A DNA stretch of 64,000 bases from Vicugna pacos (Eukaryota; Chordata; Mammalia; Artiodactyla; Camelidae). The position numbers and the translations under genes were made by a program. The notes under the pieces are model-generated. The model was not told where the DNA came from. It did no database searches and saw only the letters and a list, made by a program, of their open reading frames with translations. Location: contig NC_133007.1 of the NCBI RefSeq assembly GCF_048564905.1, positions 4,526,001 through 4,590,000 of the forward strand, written 5' to 3'. Below, one piece after another: positions 1-11,800 of this stretch. Within the stretch, counting starts at the first letter, position 1, and the number at the start of each line of letters is the position of its first letter.

Positions 1-19
1 CTATGTAGGAGACACTGTT

Positions 20-178
20 CTACACACTCTGCATATTATATCTCAATTCATTCTCACAACAACCTACTACTATACACTGTTTACAGATGAGGAAACTGAA
101 ATACAGAGAGATTAAGAAATTGGACGAAGTCACGCAGCAAGTCTGGCTCCAGAGTCCATGCTCTTAATCCCTCTCTAT
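20..178 (-). repeat. MIR SINE fragment
   Basis: Read on the minus strand this follows the MIR consensus. The plus strand shows the reversed core (gatgaggaaactgaa, then cagagagattaag) and ends with the reversed 'gagcatggactctggagcc' block near 150-165. MIR is an ancient tRNA-derived SINE shared by all mammals and long inactive. No gene function is implied. Confidence 0.75.
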
Positions 179-184
179 ATTTTC

Positions 185-460
185 TGTATTCAGTAAATAT
201 GTATTAAACACCTACTAAGTGCCAAACACTGTGATAATGTTGGACATACACAGATGAGAATGACAGAGGCTCTGCCCTCAAGAAGCTTACACTCTAGCTC
301 GGGAGACAGCAATATATAAACATACACCAAGCACCGTTCATGTGATGAGCCCCATGAGATAGACAAGCAGAGGTGGGACCACACAGGAGCGTCACTAACC
401 CTGACCACAGGGATCGAGGATGCCTTCCTTGAGGAGATGATACTCGAGCACCTTCTAACA
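185..460 (-). repeat. L2 LINE 3' end fragment
   Basis: The segment reads as a reversed L2 3' end: 'cacctactaagtgccaaaca' corresponds to the L2 tail, 'gctctgccctcaagaagctt' to the next block, and 'ccttccttgaggagatga' at about 423-440 to the end of the coding region. L2 is a CR1-clade LINE inactive since before the placental radiation. Confidence 0.7.
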
Positions 461-1280
461 CAACACTAGAATGTAACCATAGTAAAAGTTTGGTATCCAG
501 AATATCCTCCTTCGGTTCAGACTATGAAACTTACTGAAAACGTCATGCTGTAATTCACATGGTCTTACGCTGGGCTACTTGGGATTCTGGCAGCAAGAGC
601 CAGTGGATAAAAATAAGAAGATAAAAGTGGGTAGACTGGAGCTAGAGAGACCTCCTGACAGCAGCGTGTGCCCTGTGGTGAAAGCAGCCTGCTGGGTGAG
701 CAGTGTCCCAAGGGCATGGGTGAGCAGTGTCCCAAGGGCATAGGGAGACTCTGACGTGATTCTGGCAGGTGTCACGCCCAGGGAAGCAGTTCAGGGAATG
801 GGCGAAAACACCCAGGATCCAAATAATCCGACTGTTCACAATGGGACCCCAAAACCTTGGGGTATGCGGAGCAGAATTCAGTTATGCAGGAAAAAAAGAG
901 CTAAAAATTGCTTAGCAGAGGTTTGGGGCTCCATTTACGTGGGATGGAGTTAAGGGCAGGGTGCAACCTCCGTGAGATACCAGGATACTATATGCGAGAA
1001 CTGAGATGGAAACCCAGCCACACACACGGGGACAACACTTTGAGGAATGGAAGAAAAGTTACGGCTCAGTGGGCACGCTGGTGTTTGCTCACACGAGACG
1101 TCGCCGAGCCAAGCTCCAGGAGAAAAAGATGGGTGCCACTTACGGTGCTGAGGGTGCTGCCCTGGCCAGGATTAGCCAAAGTCCGGGCATCTGGGCAGGG
1201 AAACCAAATGTAGAATCAGACTGATTTAAACAATTTTGGTAAAGAGATTCATGAGGAGATAAAACCATAAATGAAGAGAG
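461..1280. other. Unique sequence, no gene recognised
   Basis: Apart from the short tandem duplication at 694-741 I recognise nothing here. Three short overlapping open frames (756-953, 908-1213 and 1006-1224) have no resemblance I know of and look like chance. Confidence 0.5.
694..741. repeat. Exact 24-bp tandem duplication
   Basis: The unit beginning gggtgagcagtgtcccaagg occurs twice in a row with no mismatch (694-717 and 718-741). Identity of the copies suggests a young slippage or replication duplication. Confidence 0.95.
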
Positions 1281-1284
1281 ACAA

Positions 1285-1458
1285 GCTTGAGTTTGAATCT
1301 TACCAGCTAGGTATCTCTGAACGTGCACCTTCACCTCTAATTTTCAAAGTCCTTATGAAAAATGTCCCTATGGCTATGACAATTAAAATACAAGGATGCA
1401 TATGGAAGTGCCAAGGACAGTTCTTGACACAGAGTGGGTGGTCAGTAAATGATGTTCC
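1285..1458 (+). repeat. MIR SINE fragment, diverged
   Basis: The order of blocks matches MIR on the plus strand: 'gagtttgaatcttaccagct' near 1289, then a weak core, then a tail 'agagtgggtggtcagtaaatg' near 1431-1451 matching the MIR 3' end. Several gaps relative to consensus make the edges uncertain. Confidence 0.55.
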
Positions 1459-1459
1459 C

Positions 1460-2180
1460 CCTCCCTTACAGACCAATATTCCATTTCTCACTGCTGATGA
1501 TCATGTCAACTCATCTCAGTAAAAATTCTTCAAAGCATGTTTATATGTTAGTCTTAATAAATTCCTAGGCAGGACATTTCTATCCCTTTGCTTCATATTT
1601 AAGCTTGTGGCAGAGAGAAGAAGGAAGTCATTTAGAATCACAAAGAGCCCTAGCGCTGTCATCAAAGCACTGCCTTTAAGTTCTGCAAAGAGCTGGCTCT
1701 CTAGAGATGAATACAGTGAACTCCCACTGCTCGTCCAAACTGTCATCCAGTTTTTCTTTTTTTTTTTTTAATTCTCTCTCTTCCTGTTCCTCAGATGAGT
1801 ATGATTTAATCTCCAAAGAACGCATGATGAACACATTACTACTTCTTCCTCCAAAAATGTGATGTTACAACATAGGGTCTCTTTCCTGAACTGGAGAGAG
1901 AGGGAGAGGTCACATGTCCAGTTTCCACACAGGCATTCCCTAGTTTAACTTCACACACAGGGCAGCTCTGTTTCATAGCCACAGAGAGCGTTGCTTATCT
2001 TGGCAGCCTTCTCACAAATGTAAGACACTAAACACAGATAAGTCCAGTGCATGGTGAATGACTCAGTGCAAATTCAATCAGTAATGACCCCTCTCCCTCA
2101 AAAAGAATCGCTGCCACTTACTACTATTCAGCAGTGAATCAAATGAATCACCTTCGTACCCAGCGATGCCAGTATTTTGG
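1460..2180. other. Unique sequence with a short poly-T tract
   Basis: I recognise no gene or repeat family. A T-rich run lies at about 1752-1770. Open frames here are short and unremarkable. Confidence 0.5.
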
Positions 2181-2185
2181 TTGAT

Positions 2186-2694
2186 GTTACAATTTAGAGA
2201 AATAACATATTACAATTGTAACTGAGCAAGACCCGTGGAGCCTTCCAGGGTCAGACCCCTCCCCCCGCATATCCTCTGCTGTAGCCCCCTCTGCAGCCCT
2301 TTGAAGCACCCAGATAATAGTACCTCATGTCTCTTTCCTGAGTTTTTCAGATGCTTAAAACCACCACCAACGGGAAGAAGTGAACTACTTGGATCTAGAG
2401 CGCGTGGTCCCAGACAGACCTTCCGGCACCTCGGGGCTGACCGTGTTGAGCACTGTTACCTCAGCATCAACCAGTCAGAGGACTGCGCACAGGCCGACCA
2501 CGTTCCATGCAACGCCCCCTCCCTTACCCGGCCTTTAAATATGATTTGCTGAAACCCTTCAAGGACTTTGGGGTTTCCTTGGGCATAAGCCACCTTGCTC
2601 GGCCCTGCAATAAACATTTTTCTGCTTCAAATTCATGTTTCAGTTTGTTTGGCCTCATGGTGCAGTGGGCACACGAACTTGCCTTCGGTAACAC
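2186..2694 (+). mobile_element. ERV1-like solo LTR fossil
   Basis: The 3' part has the layout of a class I endogenous retrovirus LTR. There is a polyadenylation signal (aataaa at about 2610), a pyrimidine-rich stretch, and an end reading 'ttggcctcatggtgcagtgg' followed by 'ttcggtaaca', which is typical of ERV1 LTR ends. The left edge is a guess. No internal retroviral region is attached, so this is a solo LTR fossil. The open frame at 2235-2552 lies inside it and is not a gene. Confidence 0.45.
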
Positions 2695-2994
2695 TATGAA
2701 ATTCCGATTACATACTTACTATGAAAATGATGCACTAGTCAGCAGGTATTTATTTCAACCTGCGTCCAGCAGCATGTCAATGTTTGGGGCTTTCTAGGTG
2801 AAGCAGAATTAAAACTAATGGGCATGGTCTCAAGGACAGTCTAGCTGGAAAGAGAAGTCCCATCACGAAAAAAAAAGGACCACCACGAATACTCCCCAGC
2901 TGAGCGCTGACTAGCGGAGTGCAGACAGAGAAGAAGGAGACCAAGGGTCCTGCAGCGGACCTGAAGTGTTCTGGGCCATCCTCCACAAGTCTGG

Positions 2995-3450
2995 CAGAGC
3001 AGCTTTTCTAAAAAACACATCTGACCATGTCACCACCCCTGCCTAAAACCCTGCAGGGACTCGCCAAGGCCCACGGGGTAATTTCTGAATGTCTGAGTGA
3101 GGCATGAAGACTTTTCATTATTCGTCCCTCTCAGCTCCACCTCTTGCCCTTCCTCTTCAGCTGCAGATGCTCTGGATGCAGGACATCCTCTCCAACACTG
3201 CCCTTCACACAGTTTTCCCTCTTTCAGGAATATCTGCTCTGATTCCCCTTCTAAAATCCTTTTCCTTTAAGAATGGACTCAAGTATTTACCTCGCTGGAA
3301 GCTCTCTTTCCATGACCCTCACACCCACACTGGATCACACCTCCATGCTGTAGGCTCTCAAAATACCTGTGGGCATATTTATGGCAGCACTCATCACACT
3401 GTATTGCAATTATGGATTTATTTAACTCTGTTCCCCCACTCTATTGCCCA
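2995..3450 (+). repeat. L2 LINE fragment (ORF2 C-terminus to 3' UTR)
   Basis: 'ctgaccatgtcaccacccct' followed by 'gcctaaaaccctgcaggg' at about 3020-3060 matches the L2 ORF2 C-terminal coding region on the plus strand. The stretch to 3450 matches the diverged L2 3' UTR (tatttaactctgttccccca). It is cut off by an L1 tail at 3450. Confidence 0.6.
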
Positions 3451-3640
3451 TTTTTTTGATCAACTTTATTGAGGCATAATTGATATATAATAAAACATAT
3501 CCATTTTAAGTGTATAATTCAGATTATTTTGACAAATATGTACATCCATGTAGCCACCACAGCAATCAAAGGAAAGAACATTTTCATCACCACAAAAATA
3601 TGTTCAATCTCCTCATTACTCCTCTGCTCATTTAAAAAAA
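3450..3640 (-). repeat. Old L1 (L1M) 3' end fragment
   Basis: The reversed L1M 3' UTR is clear: 'aactttattgaggcataatt' is the reverse of the L1 end that precedes its poly-A, followed by 'taagtgtataattcagat' and the 'accaccacagcaatcaaagg' block. It is severely 5'-truncated, about 190 bp, and inserted next to or into the L2. Confidence 0.6.
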
Positions 3641-4215
3641 AATGAATTTTTAATAAAACCTCATTTTTTATTTTTCATACTTAATCACTCATTAAAGACG
3701 TCTGTATTTTCTGCTATATGCAGGTATTGTTTATAATTAAAAAATGAAATATTCACATTTTAGGGGTATATTTAGAGTAGTGAAAATTAATTACTACACT
3801 AAAGATGAAATAATATTTTAATTTCAAATATATTTGCCAAGCTGATTTGTGCCTACACAAAATTCATAAGTGATTATAAGAAGTCAGTTATGAATACTGT
3901 GTAATAAGGTACTTAAGTAAATTGGCCAAAAATAATAAAGATTCCACATTATCTAAATGTCACTCTCTGCCAAGTGAAATAATTTTTTTAAATGAGTTTA
4001 AACGTGCCGTCCTTGAGCCCCCGCCGTGCCTGCGTGTGGTGCTGGAGGTCAGGCTACAGCGCCAGAGCACACGCTTGCGCATAACTGAAGCCATCTGTCC
4101 CCAACAGCAGTGGCCCTTTTAAACTGGTTGCTAGTGACACAGTGGCTCCAGACTGCTGGGTGGGTGAGAGGAAAAAGTTTAAAAAACATGTATTTTTAAG
4201 ACACATTTTGTTTAA
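3641..4215. other. Unique sequence, AT-rich then locally GC-rich
   Basis: Positions 3641-3990 are AT-rich with nothing recognisable. A small CpG-containing patch at 4000-4085 is embedded. The frame at 3922-4122 has no family resemblance. Confidence 0.5.
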
Positions 4216-4564
4216 ATAACTCACAGAAGAGTGCAGGGCTCACATTTCCACCAATATTGTGGACTGAATACCATAATTAACTCTCCCACTAAGAAAAACT
4301 TAAAAAGTGCTGGATAAAATAAAACTAAAATACCTTTTTCAAAATATTGATAGGCAGGCAAAAAATTAAGAACTCTTAAGAGCCAAAACCCATATGAACA
4401 AGAATCCACAGGGTTAGGCACTGAAGTCAGCTTCCATTTAGAGGGCACTGGCCAAACCAGGTAAACTTAAGCTTTGGTCTTTGTGGCACTTATTTAACTG
4501 CCCACCAAAATTAAACGTGTGCTTCCCCTTCCATAGTACTGGGTCATCTCCACTAAGTGGTTGC

Positions 4565-4910
4565 CCAGCTAGAGATTACATTCCTCCACCTCACTTCCCT
4601 CACATCCATGTGGGGCAATGGAACTAATTCTCAGTGACAGAATGTAAAGTGGCATGATGCTTGTCACTCTGGTCCAAGAGGGTTAAGAGCTAGGTTATGT
4701 CTTCTTCAATCTCTCTCTCATTTTTTTTTTTTTGCTAATTTCTAGCTGAACACAAAAGATTCCTAGATCCCAGAGGATGTTGGAGTTGCAAGAATAAAGT
4801 AATCTGTGTCTCGGAATCACCATATGGAGAAAAGCTGCATTACCATCAGAAACACCTAAACTAGGCTATTACGTGATTGAAAAATAAACTCTTATTGTGT
4901 TGAACCTCAT
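4565..4910 (+). mobile_element. MLT1-like (ERVL-MaLR) LTR fossil
   Basis: The 3' half resembles the end of MLT1 LTRs: 'ggctattacgtgattgaaaa' then 'ataaactcttattgtgttga' at about 4863-4905, which includes the polyadenylation signal. Divergence is high, consistent with the great age of this family. It interrupts the older L1 around it. Confidence 0.45.
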
Positions 4911-5337
4911 GCTCTCTGTGACAATGTAAGGAAAACTGTCTCTCTTGAAATATGGTTCTGAATAGGGACAGGGAGGGGGGAGTCATTTCCACTGAGAATT
5001 AATTACCGCAAGATACCCACCTATAGGTTTCCAACCTGTATTCACATTGAATGGTCTGAAAAGCCTCAAGCTGATAATTTATTTTAAAGTGACTTTCAGT
5101 TGGTAGCACTCCCAGAAGTAAGTGCAGTTTCTCTCTGGAGAAAACTCCTTTCATTCCAAGAAAAATGAACCCACATTCAAAAGTCGTAAAACTCACAAAG
5201 AAACAAAACACCAAGTACAAGAGCCAACAGAAAAAATAGATCGTTGAATAAGACCCATAGCTATCAGAATTGCCAACTTAGAATATAAAACCATTATAGT
5301 TAATATTGTTGAAAAACACTCTTCCATGAGCCTCTCC

Positions 5338-5668
5338 TGTTCAAAAAAACAAAAAAAACAAGGCTCCCCCTGATCTTGACCTGGACCACTTTTCAGACCT
5401 GGGTCTGCAGTGAGTAACATTCAAGGATAAGATAATGTCTCCCACTAGCAGACCGTGTGGGCTTGCTTACTGTCCGCATAAACTGGCAAGTCTCCCAAGG
5501 TCAGTGACCCTCTGTGCAAGCAGCTATCTGCGCCCTTTTATGTCATTCCAGTAGGAACTGGAACACAGGGAACCCAAACAAACATGCTGCCATTCTGGCT
5601 ACTGCTTCTTCCTTGACAATAAAGCCTTCTGTCTCTGAGGCAAAAGTCTCACGTCTTCTTTCACTTAA
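5338..5668 (+). mobile_element. LTR-like fossil
   Basis: The segment has an LTR-like layout inside L1 sequence: an A-rich start, then 'tccttgacaataaagccttc' at about 5612-5631 carrying a polyadenylation signal, then 'tctctgaggcaaaagtctca'. Short similar words (tgaaaaac / tgaaaaag) flank it, but I cannot prove they are a target duplication. Family not determined. Confidence 0.35.
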
Positions 5669-6123
5669 CTGAAAAAGAGTGCAAAAATCACATATTCTTC
5701 AAAGTTCCTCACAAATAGTCTTTAAATATAAAAATATGAACAGAAAACAAGAAACTAAAAAAAATGACTAGGAGATATTAAGAGAAAACTAAACTTCTAG
5801 AAATAAAGAATTAGTGAATTGGTAGATCTAAAATTAATCAGAATACAATACAGAGAGGGAAAAAGACGGCAACTCTGAAAGAGGTTGAGAGACACAAGCA
5901 AAGCATAAGAAAAATGGATACAAATCTTGATGGAGTCAGAGAAAGAAAATGAAGGAAAAGCAATTATTTGAAAAGAAAATTACAGAGATGTTTCCAGACT
6001 GATGAAAGACACCAATCCACATATTTGGGAAGCCCTATGACTTCTAAGAGGTTAAATAAGAAGAGTAAAACTGCAAAACAGCAAAAACAGAGAGAATATC
6101 TAAGTAGTTAGAGCGAAAAGGTA

Positions 6124-6634
6124 TCACAGGTCCCCAACTTATGATGGTTCAACTTATAATCTTTCAAACTCATGATGGTACAAAAGTGATACACATTCAG
6201 TAGAAACCATGCTTCCAATTTTGAATTTTGACCTTTTCCCAGGCTAGCGGCATGCAATGAAATATGCTTTCAAGCTGCGGGGCAGTGGCAGCGAACCACA
6301 GCGCGCAGTCAGCCACGCAGTCACAAAGGTGACAATCAGTGCACTGACAACCATTCTGTACCCACAAAGCCATGCTGTTGTTTCACTTTTACTACAGTAT
6401 TCAATAAATTACATGAGATATTCAACACTTCATTATAAAACAAATCTTGTGTTTAGATTATTTTGCCCAACTCTAGAACTGTAACTTTTCTGAGCACATT
6501 TAACATAAACCAGGGTAAATCACGATGTTCAGTAGATTAGGTGCATTATATGCAATTTTTGACTTACAATATTTTCAATTTATAATGGGATTATCAGGAT
6601 GTAACCCCACTATAAGCCAAGGAAGATCTGTATA
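6124..6634. mobile_element. Tigger-like (TcMar) non-autonomous DNA transposon
   Basis: The ends are imperfect inverted repeats: the left end reads 'caggtccccaacttatgatg' and the right end, reversed, 'cagatcttccttggcttata'. Internal blocks such as 'ttcagtagaaaccatgcttc' and 'tcaataaattacatgagata' match a common mammalian Tigger-derived MITE as I remember it. At about 510 bp it is too short for a transposase and the frame at 6257-6484 is not one. It lies inside the old L1, so it is younger than that L1. Confidence 0.6.
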
Positions 6635-7603
6635 TTCAAAGAAATGAACCTTATATTTTCAGCTGGTTTAACAACAGAAATGACAGAATGCAGAAGATAA
6701 TGGAATGTTTTCAATGCACTGAGAGAAACTGACCTGCAATTCTATACGTATTTAAACTATCTAAGAGTGTACTCAAAATAAAGGCATCTTCGGACAAAAT
6801 ACACACACACACACAAAGAGATTTTTGCTATAGCTAAACCCTCAGAAAAGTAAATTATAAAAGAAAAAGGAAAACTAGATGGAGTTGAAATGCGAAAAGA
6901 ACTGATGAGCAAAGAATGAGATTCTATTTTATACCAACTAGATTGGAAAAATTAAGAAAGCTGACAATTCCAAAACTTGGCAAAGATGTGGAATAAGGGA
7001 AAATGTATGCACTGCTGGTTGAGGTGTAAGCTGATACCACTTTGGAAAACAATGTGGTAATAACTTGCAAAACAGGACTTGCACATACCCAAGTCCAATA
7101 TTCACCTAATCGGCAGTAACCTAGAAAATCTCTTACATAGGGGCACCAAGACACGTATAAGCATTTTCATACTAACATTGTTCGTTATGGGAAGAAACTG
7201 TAAGTAATTAAAATGTCCAGCAACATAACTATGAATAAATAAATCATGATATAATCATATAATGGCATATTATTCAACAGTGAAAATTAATGAATTACCA
7301 CTATATATATTAATGTTGCTGAATCTTCAAAATCTTAGAAACAGGATGAATGAAAGAAGTGAGCCACCAAAGAAATCATACATGTATCATAAAATACTGC
7401 ATATCTAGTTCATATAACTGAACAATATTGTTTAGGGGTATATAGATATATAAAACTTTTTAAAAGCCAGAAACTGATTAAACACAGATTTCAAGAAAAA
7501 GGTTACCTTTGCAAGGAAGGAAATTAAAGGAAGGAGGAGTCGACATATGGATTCAACAAATTGGTAAAGTTCTAGTTCTTAAGTTGGTTGTGAAATCACA
7601 ATA

Positions 7604-7700
7604 AATAGGTTTATTTATTTATTGGAGGTACTGGGGATTGAACCCAGGACCTCATGCATGCTAGGCATGTGCTGTACCTTTGAGCTGTACCCTCTCTCAT
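7604..7700 (-). repeat. Camelid tRNA-Ala-derived SINE
   Basis: On the minus strand this is a tRNA-Ala-like body: box B (reverse of ggggattgaacccaggacc) and box A are both visible, followed by the ATTT-rich tail, which lies at 7606-7625 on the plus strand. A possible target duplication is aagttggttg at 7581-7590 and aagtggttg near 7701-7709. The tRNA part resembles human tRNA-Ala, as expected for the dominant camelid SINE. Confidence 0.85.
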
Positions 7701-7924
7701 GCAAGTGGTTGCTTTAATATTATACTCTATAAGTTACATGTGTATTATTTTATAGGTATCAAATATTATCATGTAAAGAAATTAACATTTAACAACAAAA
7801 GAAAAGGAAGGGGAGCTTCCTTAACCTTCGTTATGAAAACCTTACAGCAAGAAGAGTATAGGACAAAATACTGGTGAAACATTGAGGTGGAAAAACTGAA
7901 GCGTGCCCTTTAAAGTCAGCAATA

Positions 7925-8990
7925 AGAAAAGACACTCCCTGAATCATAAATATTCTGATAGTCCCCAAATTCATCAACAAACTTATTGCAATCCCTATCA
8001 AATCCCCAGCAGACTTGGGTTTTTCTCCAAATTTGCAGAACTTAACAAGCTCATCCCAGATTCATAATGAAAATCTAAGTTCCCAAAACAGCCAAGACAA
8101 TATCGAAGAGCAGTAATTCAGTGGAGGGACCTGCCCTGTCAGGTATCCAGGTTTCCTTCAAAGCTAGAATAGTTGAGAGGGTGTCATATCTGCAAAGAGG
8201 GTCTGTAAAGAAACATGATACATGAAACAAAGCATCACAAGCTAAAGAAGGAACGATGGACATTAAAAAAAAATGCTACTAGGATAACTGATTATCCATC
8301 TGGAAAAAGTCATGTCAAAACAGCAAGGCCTCATTTCAAAACAATCAGATTAGCCAATATTTAAAGGTCTGATGACATCAGTGACTGGGAGGATGCAGAG
8401 CAGAGGAGATTCTCACATGCTGCTGGCGGGGATATACTCATGTCCCCATCTTAGAGACCGAATGGGTTAAAAGGAAGGTGTTCACACTTCATCACCCAGC
8501 ATACGACGTCTAGGTGTCTATGCTACAAAAACGTATTACACTGCCTCATAACAAACAAAGTTAATCATCAAGAAAGTGGATAAATAAATTTGACTCTACT
8601 AATCAATACAATATAAAAAGCAGGTTAAATGAATAAACTAGAACTACATGTAACATCATAGGAAACAGACAAAAGAGAAAGAAAATGTTAAGTAAAAAAA
8701 AAGCGAAGTGTGGCAGTAGATATATAGCATAAAGCTCATATAGAACCTAAAACATGTAAATCAATACTGTATACTGTAGATGTAGATGACACATATGCAG
8801 TGTATACATTGGAATATGCGTGAGACTGATCAACACCAAATTCAGGATGGTGACTGCCTTTGGGGAAGAAGGGAGGGGAACAGAAATGGGTGCCGGGACC
8901 AGGACTAGGGTTAGGCAAGGAGGGCACCTCGTGTGAAAAATATAAGGATTCATCAACCTTCAAGTCGGTGCAGGTGCCGGACACAAACCT
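7925..8990 (+). mobile_element. Old L1 fragment, ORF2 C-terminus to 3' UTR
   Basis: 'tattgcaatccctatcaaat' at about 7984 and 'ccaaaacagccaagacaata' at about 8083 match the L1 ORF2 thumb/C-terminal coding region. 'tcacatgctgctggcgggga' (8412) matches the 'CGEKG..HCWWEC' coding region at nucleotide level. 'aaattcaggatggtgactgc' (8838) is typical of L1M 3' UTRs. No frame stays open for long, so it is very old. Confidence 0.6.
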
Positions 8991-10860
8991 CAGAGTGAGC
9001 GCCTCCTTAAACTTTGTGTCCTCAGCACCTCACTTTTCTGATCCCAGTCTTGGCCCTGTTAGGTGGGGTACACAAAGACGTCAACAGCTCTCTGTGGAGT
9101 TTTATTGATTAAAACAAACGAACAACCCTGCTGTGCAAGTGTTCTGTCGAAAGGGTTTGCACTGCTTCGGCTGCCATTTCACATGTTTAAGACTGCAGCT
9201 CTTGTGTTACTTCCTTGAATTGGAATTGTCACACCATGTGGATATTAGAGATTTGGCCTCCAAACACAAGAGCTCTGAGGCTTCAGTATAATGATTTCTT
9301 GTGGAAGATTCTGTTGTTTTTTCTTTACAGAATAACCAACAGAATGAGAGGCGGCTAAGCTTGGCTGCGAGCCCCTCTTTCCCATGGTTTTGCATCTTGA
9401 GCAGAGAAATATGAGAATAAGGAAAGGGTAGAGACCAGTTTGGAATTCATACCAGGGGTAGGGCTCAGAGCACTTCCTAATGACTTGGTTCCTGCCCTAT
9501 TTCCAAACGTAGTCCTCCAAACTTCTCGTCAATTGTGTGAGCCTCCTGATATCCTCCAATGATTTCCAATTTTCCTTAAGTTATTCTGGGTCAATTTCTG
9601 TTGCTTGCCACCAAAGAGCCCTGCTACTTAGCCTCATGCTGTCAAAGAATGAATTTACATAATTCCACTTGTTATAACTGATCCTGAGGAATCGACGTTC
9701 TCCTCACAGGCTGATTTCCCATTGAGGTTTGGTAGGATTCTATAAGGACAACGTGTACTTGTATATTTTAAGCCCTAACTGTCAGGACTACCTCCCTTGT
9801 CTGAATCACCGGGGAGTTATTAAGGTTCAAGGTACATACATAACCCTGACTTCTTGCTCTCCAGTTGTGGTTGTGGTTGTGCCTACGTCCCCTGAATAAA
9901 AAACTGCCACCGTGGCCCATCATGATGGCTGCACTAAGCATGAGAGTCTCAGGTCTAAGAAAACCCATCATTGCACCAACTTTGCCCCTTGGAGCTGCCT
10001 TACCTCCTCTGTCTTCAGAGCTTCCCATAGCCGCGCGTGATCCTCCACCAGCCAGTGTCCTGTGCTCTCTACCTTGGTGGAAAGTTTGAATTTAGATGCC
10101 ACATGCGTAGGCTCTCCTTCAGGCGTCCCCTCCATCTTGAAAGAGCCAGGCAGGAGGCATTACGGATCTGCGTGGAAGAATCAAGCGTGAGCCAGGTTAA
10201 AATGTTAGGTAACATGAAAAGAAATACGAAAGCAAGCTCTCATGCTTGATTTGTGGATAATGAGATGACTGAGAAGAGTGTCACAAGGGGCACCAACCTT
10301 TACAGCCACTTTTTATATTTCAGATATTCATGATTGGTACTTTAATGCAGGCTTCTGGAGGCAGGGATGCCTTCCGACAATGGTGAAGTGATAAAAATTT
10401 TAAAGCAAAGTGGAAAGCATCACCTGCCTGCTACATCTGCACGTCACTTTGCTCTGGCCCCTCGCAGGAGAGAGGGAAGTGGGTGGATGTAAGACCAGCC
10501 GCGTGGAAGCTGCACTGGCTGTGGTGTTGCGAGTTTCACTCTCGGGAGCATCTATTAAACACCCGTTTCTACGGGGCTCCAGCAAGGCATACACAAATAA
10601 CTCGGGAGTTTAGTTCATAACCATGAGAATCTGAGTGTCTCAGGGCAGAAGGGGCTGTCAACAAGTCATCACAACACAGTGTACTACAGCACAGTGTGCG
10701 GAATGCCGCCGTCATCCTGTTTCCAAACTGTGCTGGGAGCACAGAGGAAGGTTCTCTTCGATAGTTATTGGTTGTGCTTAATATTAAAATTTGTATTAAA
10801 ATGATAAAACAGCTATACTGTTTGTTGATCAGAGAAAGTGCCGATAATAAGCTGATCACA
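8991..10860. other. Mostly unique sequence
   Basis: No gene is recognised. A possible LTR 3' end lies at about 9520-9640 ('gggtcaatttctgttgcttg' then 'ccaccaaagagccctgcta' recalls the ends of some MaLR/ERVL LTRs), but it is too weak to call separately. Open frames at 9768-10249 and 10400-10859 overlap on both strands and resemble nothing I know. Confidence 0.45.
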
Positions 10861-10864
10861 ACGT

Positions 10865-11005
10865 GCTAATAGCTACTGAGCATTTACCGTGCGCCGAGCG
10901 AGCACCATGCTAAGTGCCTCGCTACAGCTGCGTTCAACCCTGAGGGAAGGAGCCTTGCTCTGCAGCCTGACTTCACCCCGACCTCTGGATCAAGTGTGGG
11001 TAGTC
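10865..11005 (-). repeat. MIR SINE fragment
   Basis: 'gagcatttaccgtgcgccga' then 'accatgctaagtgcctcgct' follow the reversed MIR 3' half (tactatgtgccaggcactgt / tgctaagcgctttac). Only the tail half is clear. CpGs at decayed positions are unusual but may be coincidental. Confidence 0.5.
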
Positions 11006-11149
11006 AGATGTCCCCCAACCTTGTCGAAAGGATAGCTAGGCAGTTATCTTTACTAAGAAGATCTGATCCCATGTTCTGGTTACAGGGCTATGAATTCTTT
11101 GATAAAAGCAAATTCAGATTAAGTAAACTAGATATTTAAAAAAAAAAGT

Positions 11150-11205
11150 TACGGGTTGTGTTACTTTTCCTGAGCCTCAGTTTCATCAGCAACTGCTGTA
11201 AAGAC
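11150..11205 (+). repeat. MIR core remnant
   Basis: 'gtgttacttttcctgagcct' followed by 'cagtttcatcagcaactgct' matches the MIR core on the plus strand (ttaacctctctgagcctcag). It is too short for confident boundaries. Confidence 0.35.
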
Positions 11206-11359
11206 GATATGTTAAAACTGACACCAATTCTGGAAAGTCTGTTTCCTCGACATCCTTCCATCTGCCACTTCAGAATCACACCATGCCTGCCCGGCACCAA
11301 ACTGCCCTAAGGAATCGCCTTGCCTCCATTCACATTCCCGTGAGTTTGTCCTTCTGCAG

Positions 11360-11800
11360 GTAGTTTTTCTAGAAGGCAAATCTGACCGGGCTGTTCCACC
11401 CACCTAAAACTTTTGCCAGAGAGAAAAAATCCAAATTCCTTCACACGGCACCCGAGACTCCCCGCACCTCCGTTCCCCCTCCATGCCCGGCTGCCTCCTC
11501 AGCCATTCTGCTTCAGCCGTTAGGAAGTCCTGTCGCATCTCAAACACGTTCAGTATCTTTGAGCTTTCGTTTGTGTCACCTTCCCTCCACCCATGATGCC
11601 AAGAGAATAAAGACACCCTCTCTATATGTGCCCTGGACAGATTTCTATCATGTCACCTGTAACACTTTATTATATGTATTTGCTTTCAACTCTATTTCTA
11701 CCTTCTGGTCTTTTTAAGCGTCTTAACCCTAGAGATGATGTCATGGACAGAGTAAGTACTAAATAAATGTTTGATGGAGTAGTACATTCAGTCACTCATG
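11360..11800 (+). repeat. L2 LINE, ORF2 C-terminus to 3' end
   Basis: The order of L2 blocks is kept: 'tctgaccgggctgttccacc' (11381), an ORF2 C-terminal region to about 11590, then the 3' UTR 'ctgtaacactttattatatg' (11659) and the tail 'agtaagtactaaataaatgt' (11752). Frames on both strands here are decayed. Confidence 0.6.

Larger units (their letters stand above)
4220..7605 (+). mobile_element. Ancient L1 / HAL1-like LINE, interrupted
   Basis: Several pieces follow an old L1 in 5'-to-3' order on the plus strand: a 5' region at 4220-4440, ORF1-like coding sequence at about 5180-5335 and 5680-6120, a continuation at 6650-6800 (aataaaggcatcttcggaca), and a 3' part at 6900-7600 resembling the ORF2 C-terminus and 3' UTR. 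The short distance from ORF1-like to 3' sequence recalls HAL1 (half-L1) elements that lack most of ORF2. Later insertions split it: an MLT1-like LTR, another LTR-like piece and a Tigger-like transposon. The coding capacity is fully decayed. Confidence 0.45.

Noticed and set aside
6257-6484. Transposase fragment inside the Tigger-like element
   Set aside because: The element is too short and the 75-residue frame shows no DDE transposase or helix-turn-helix pattern.
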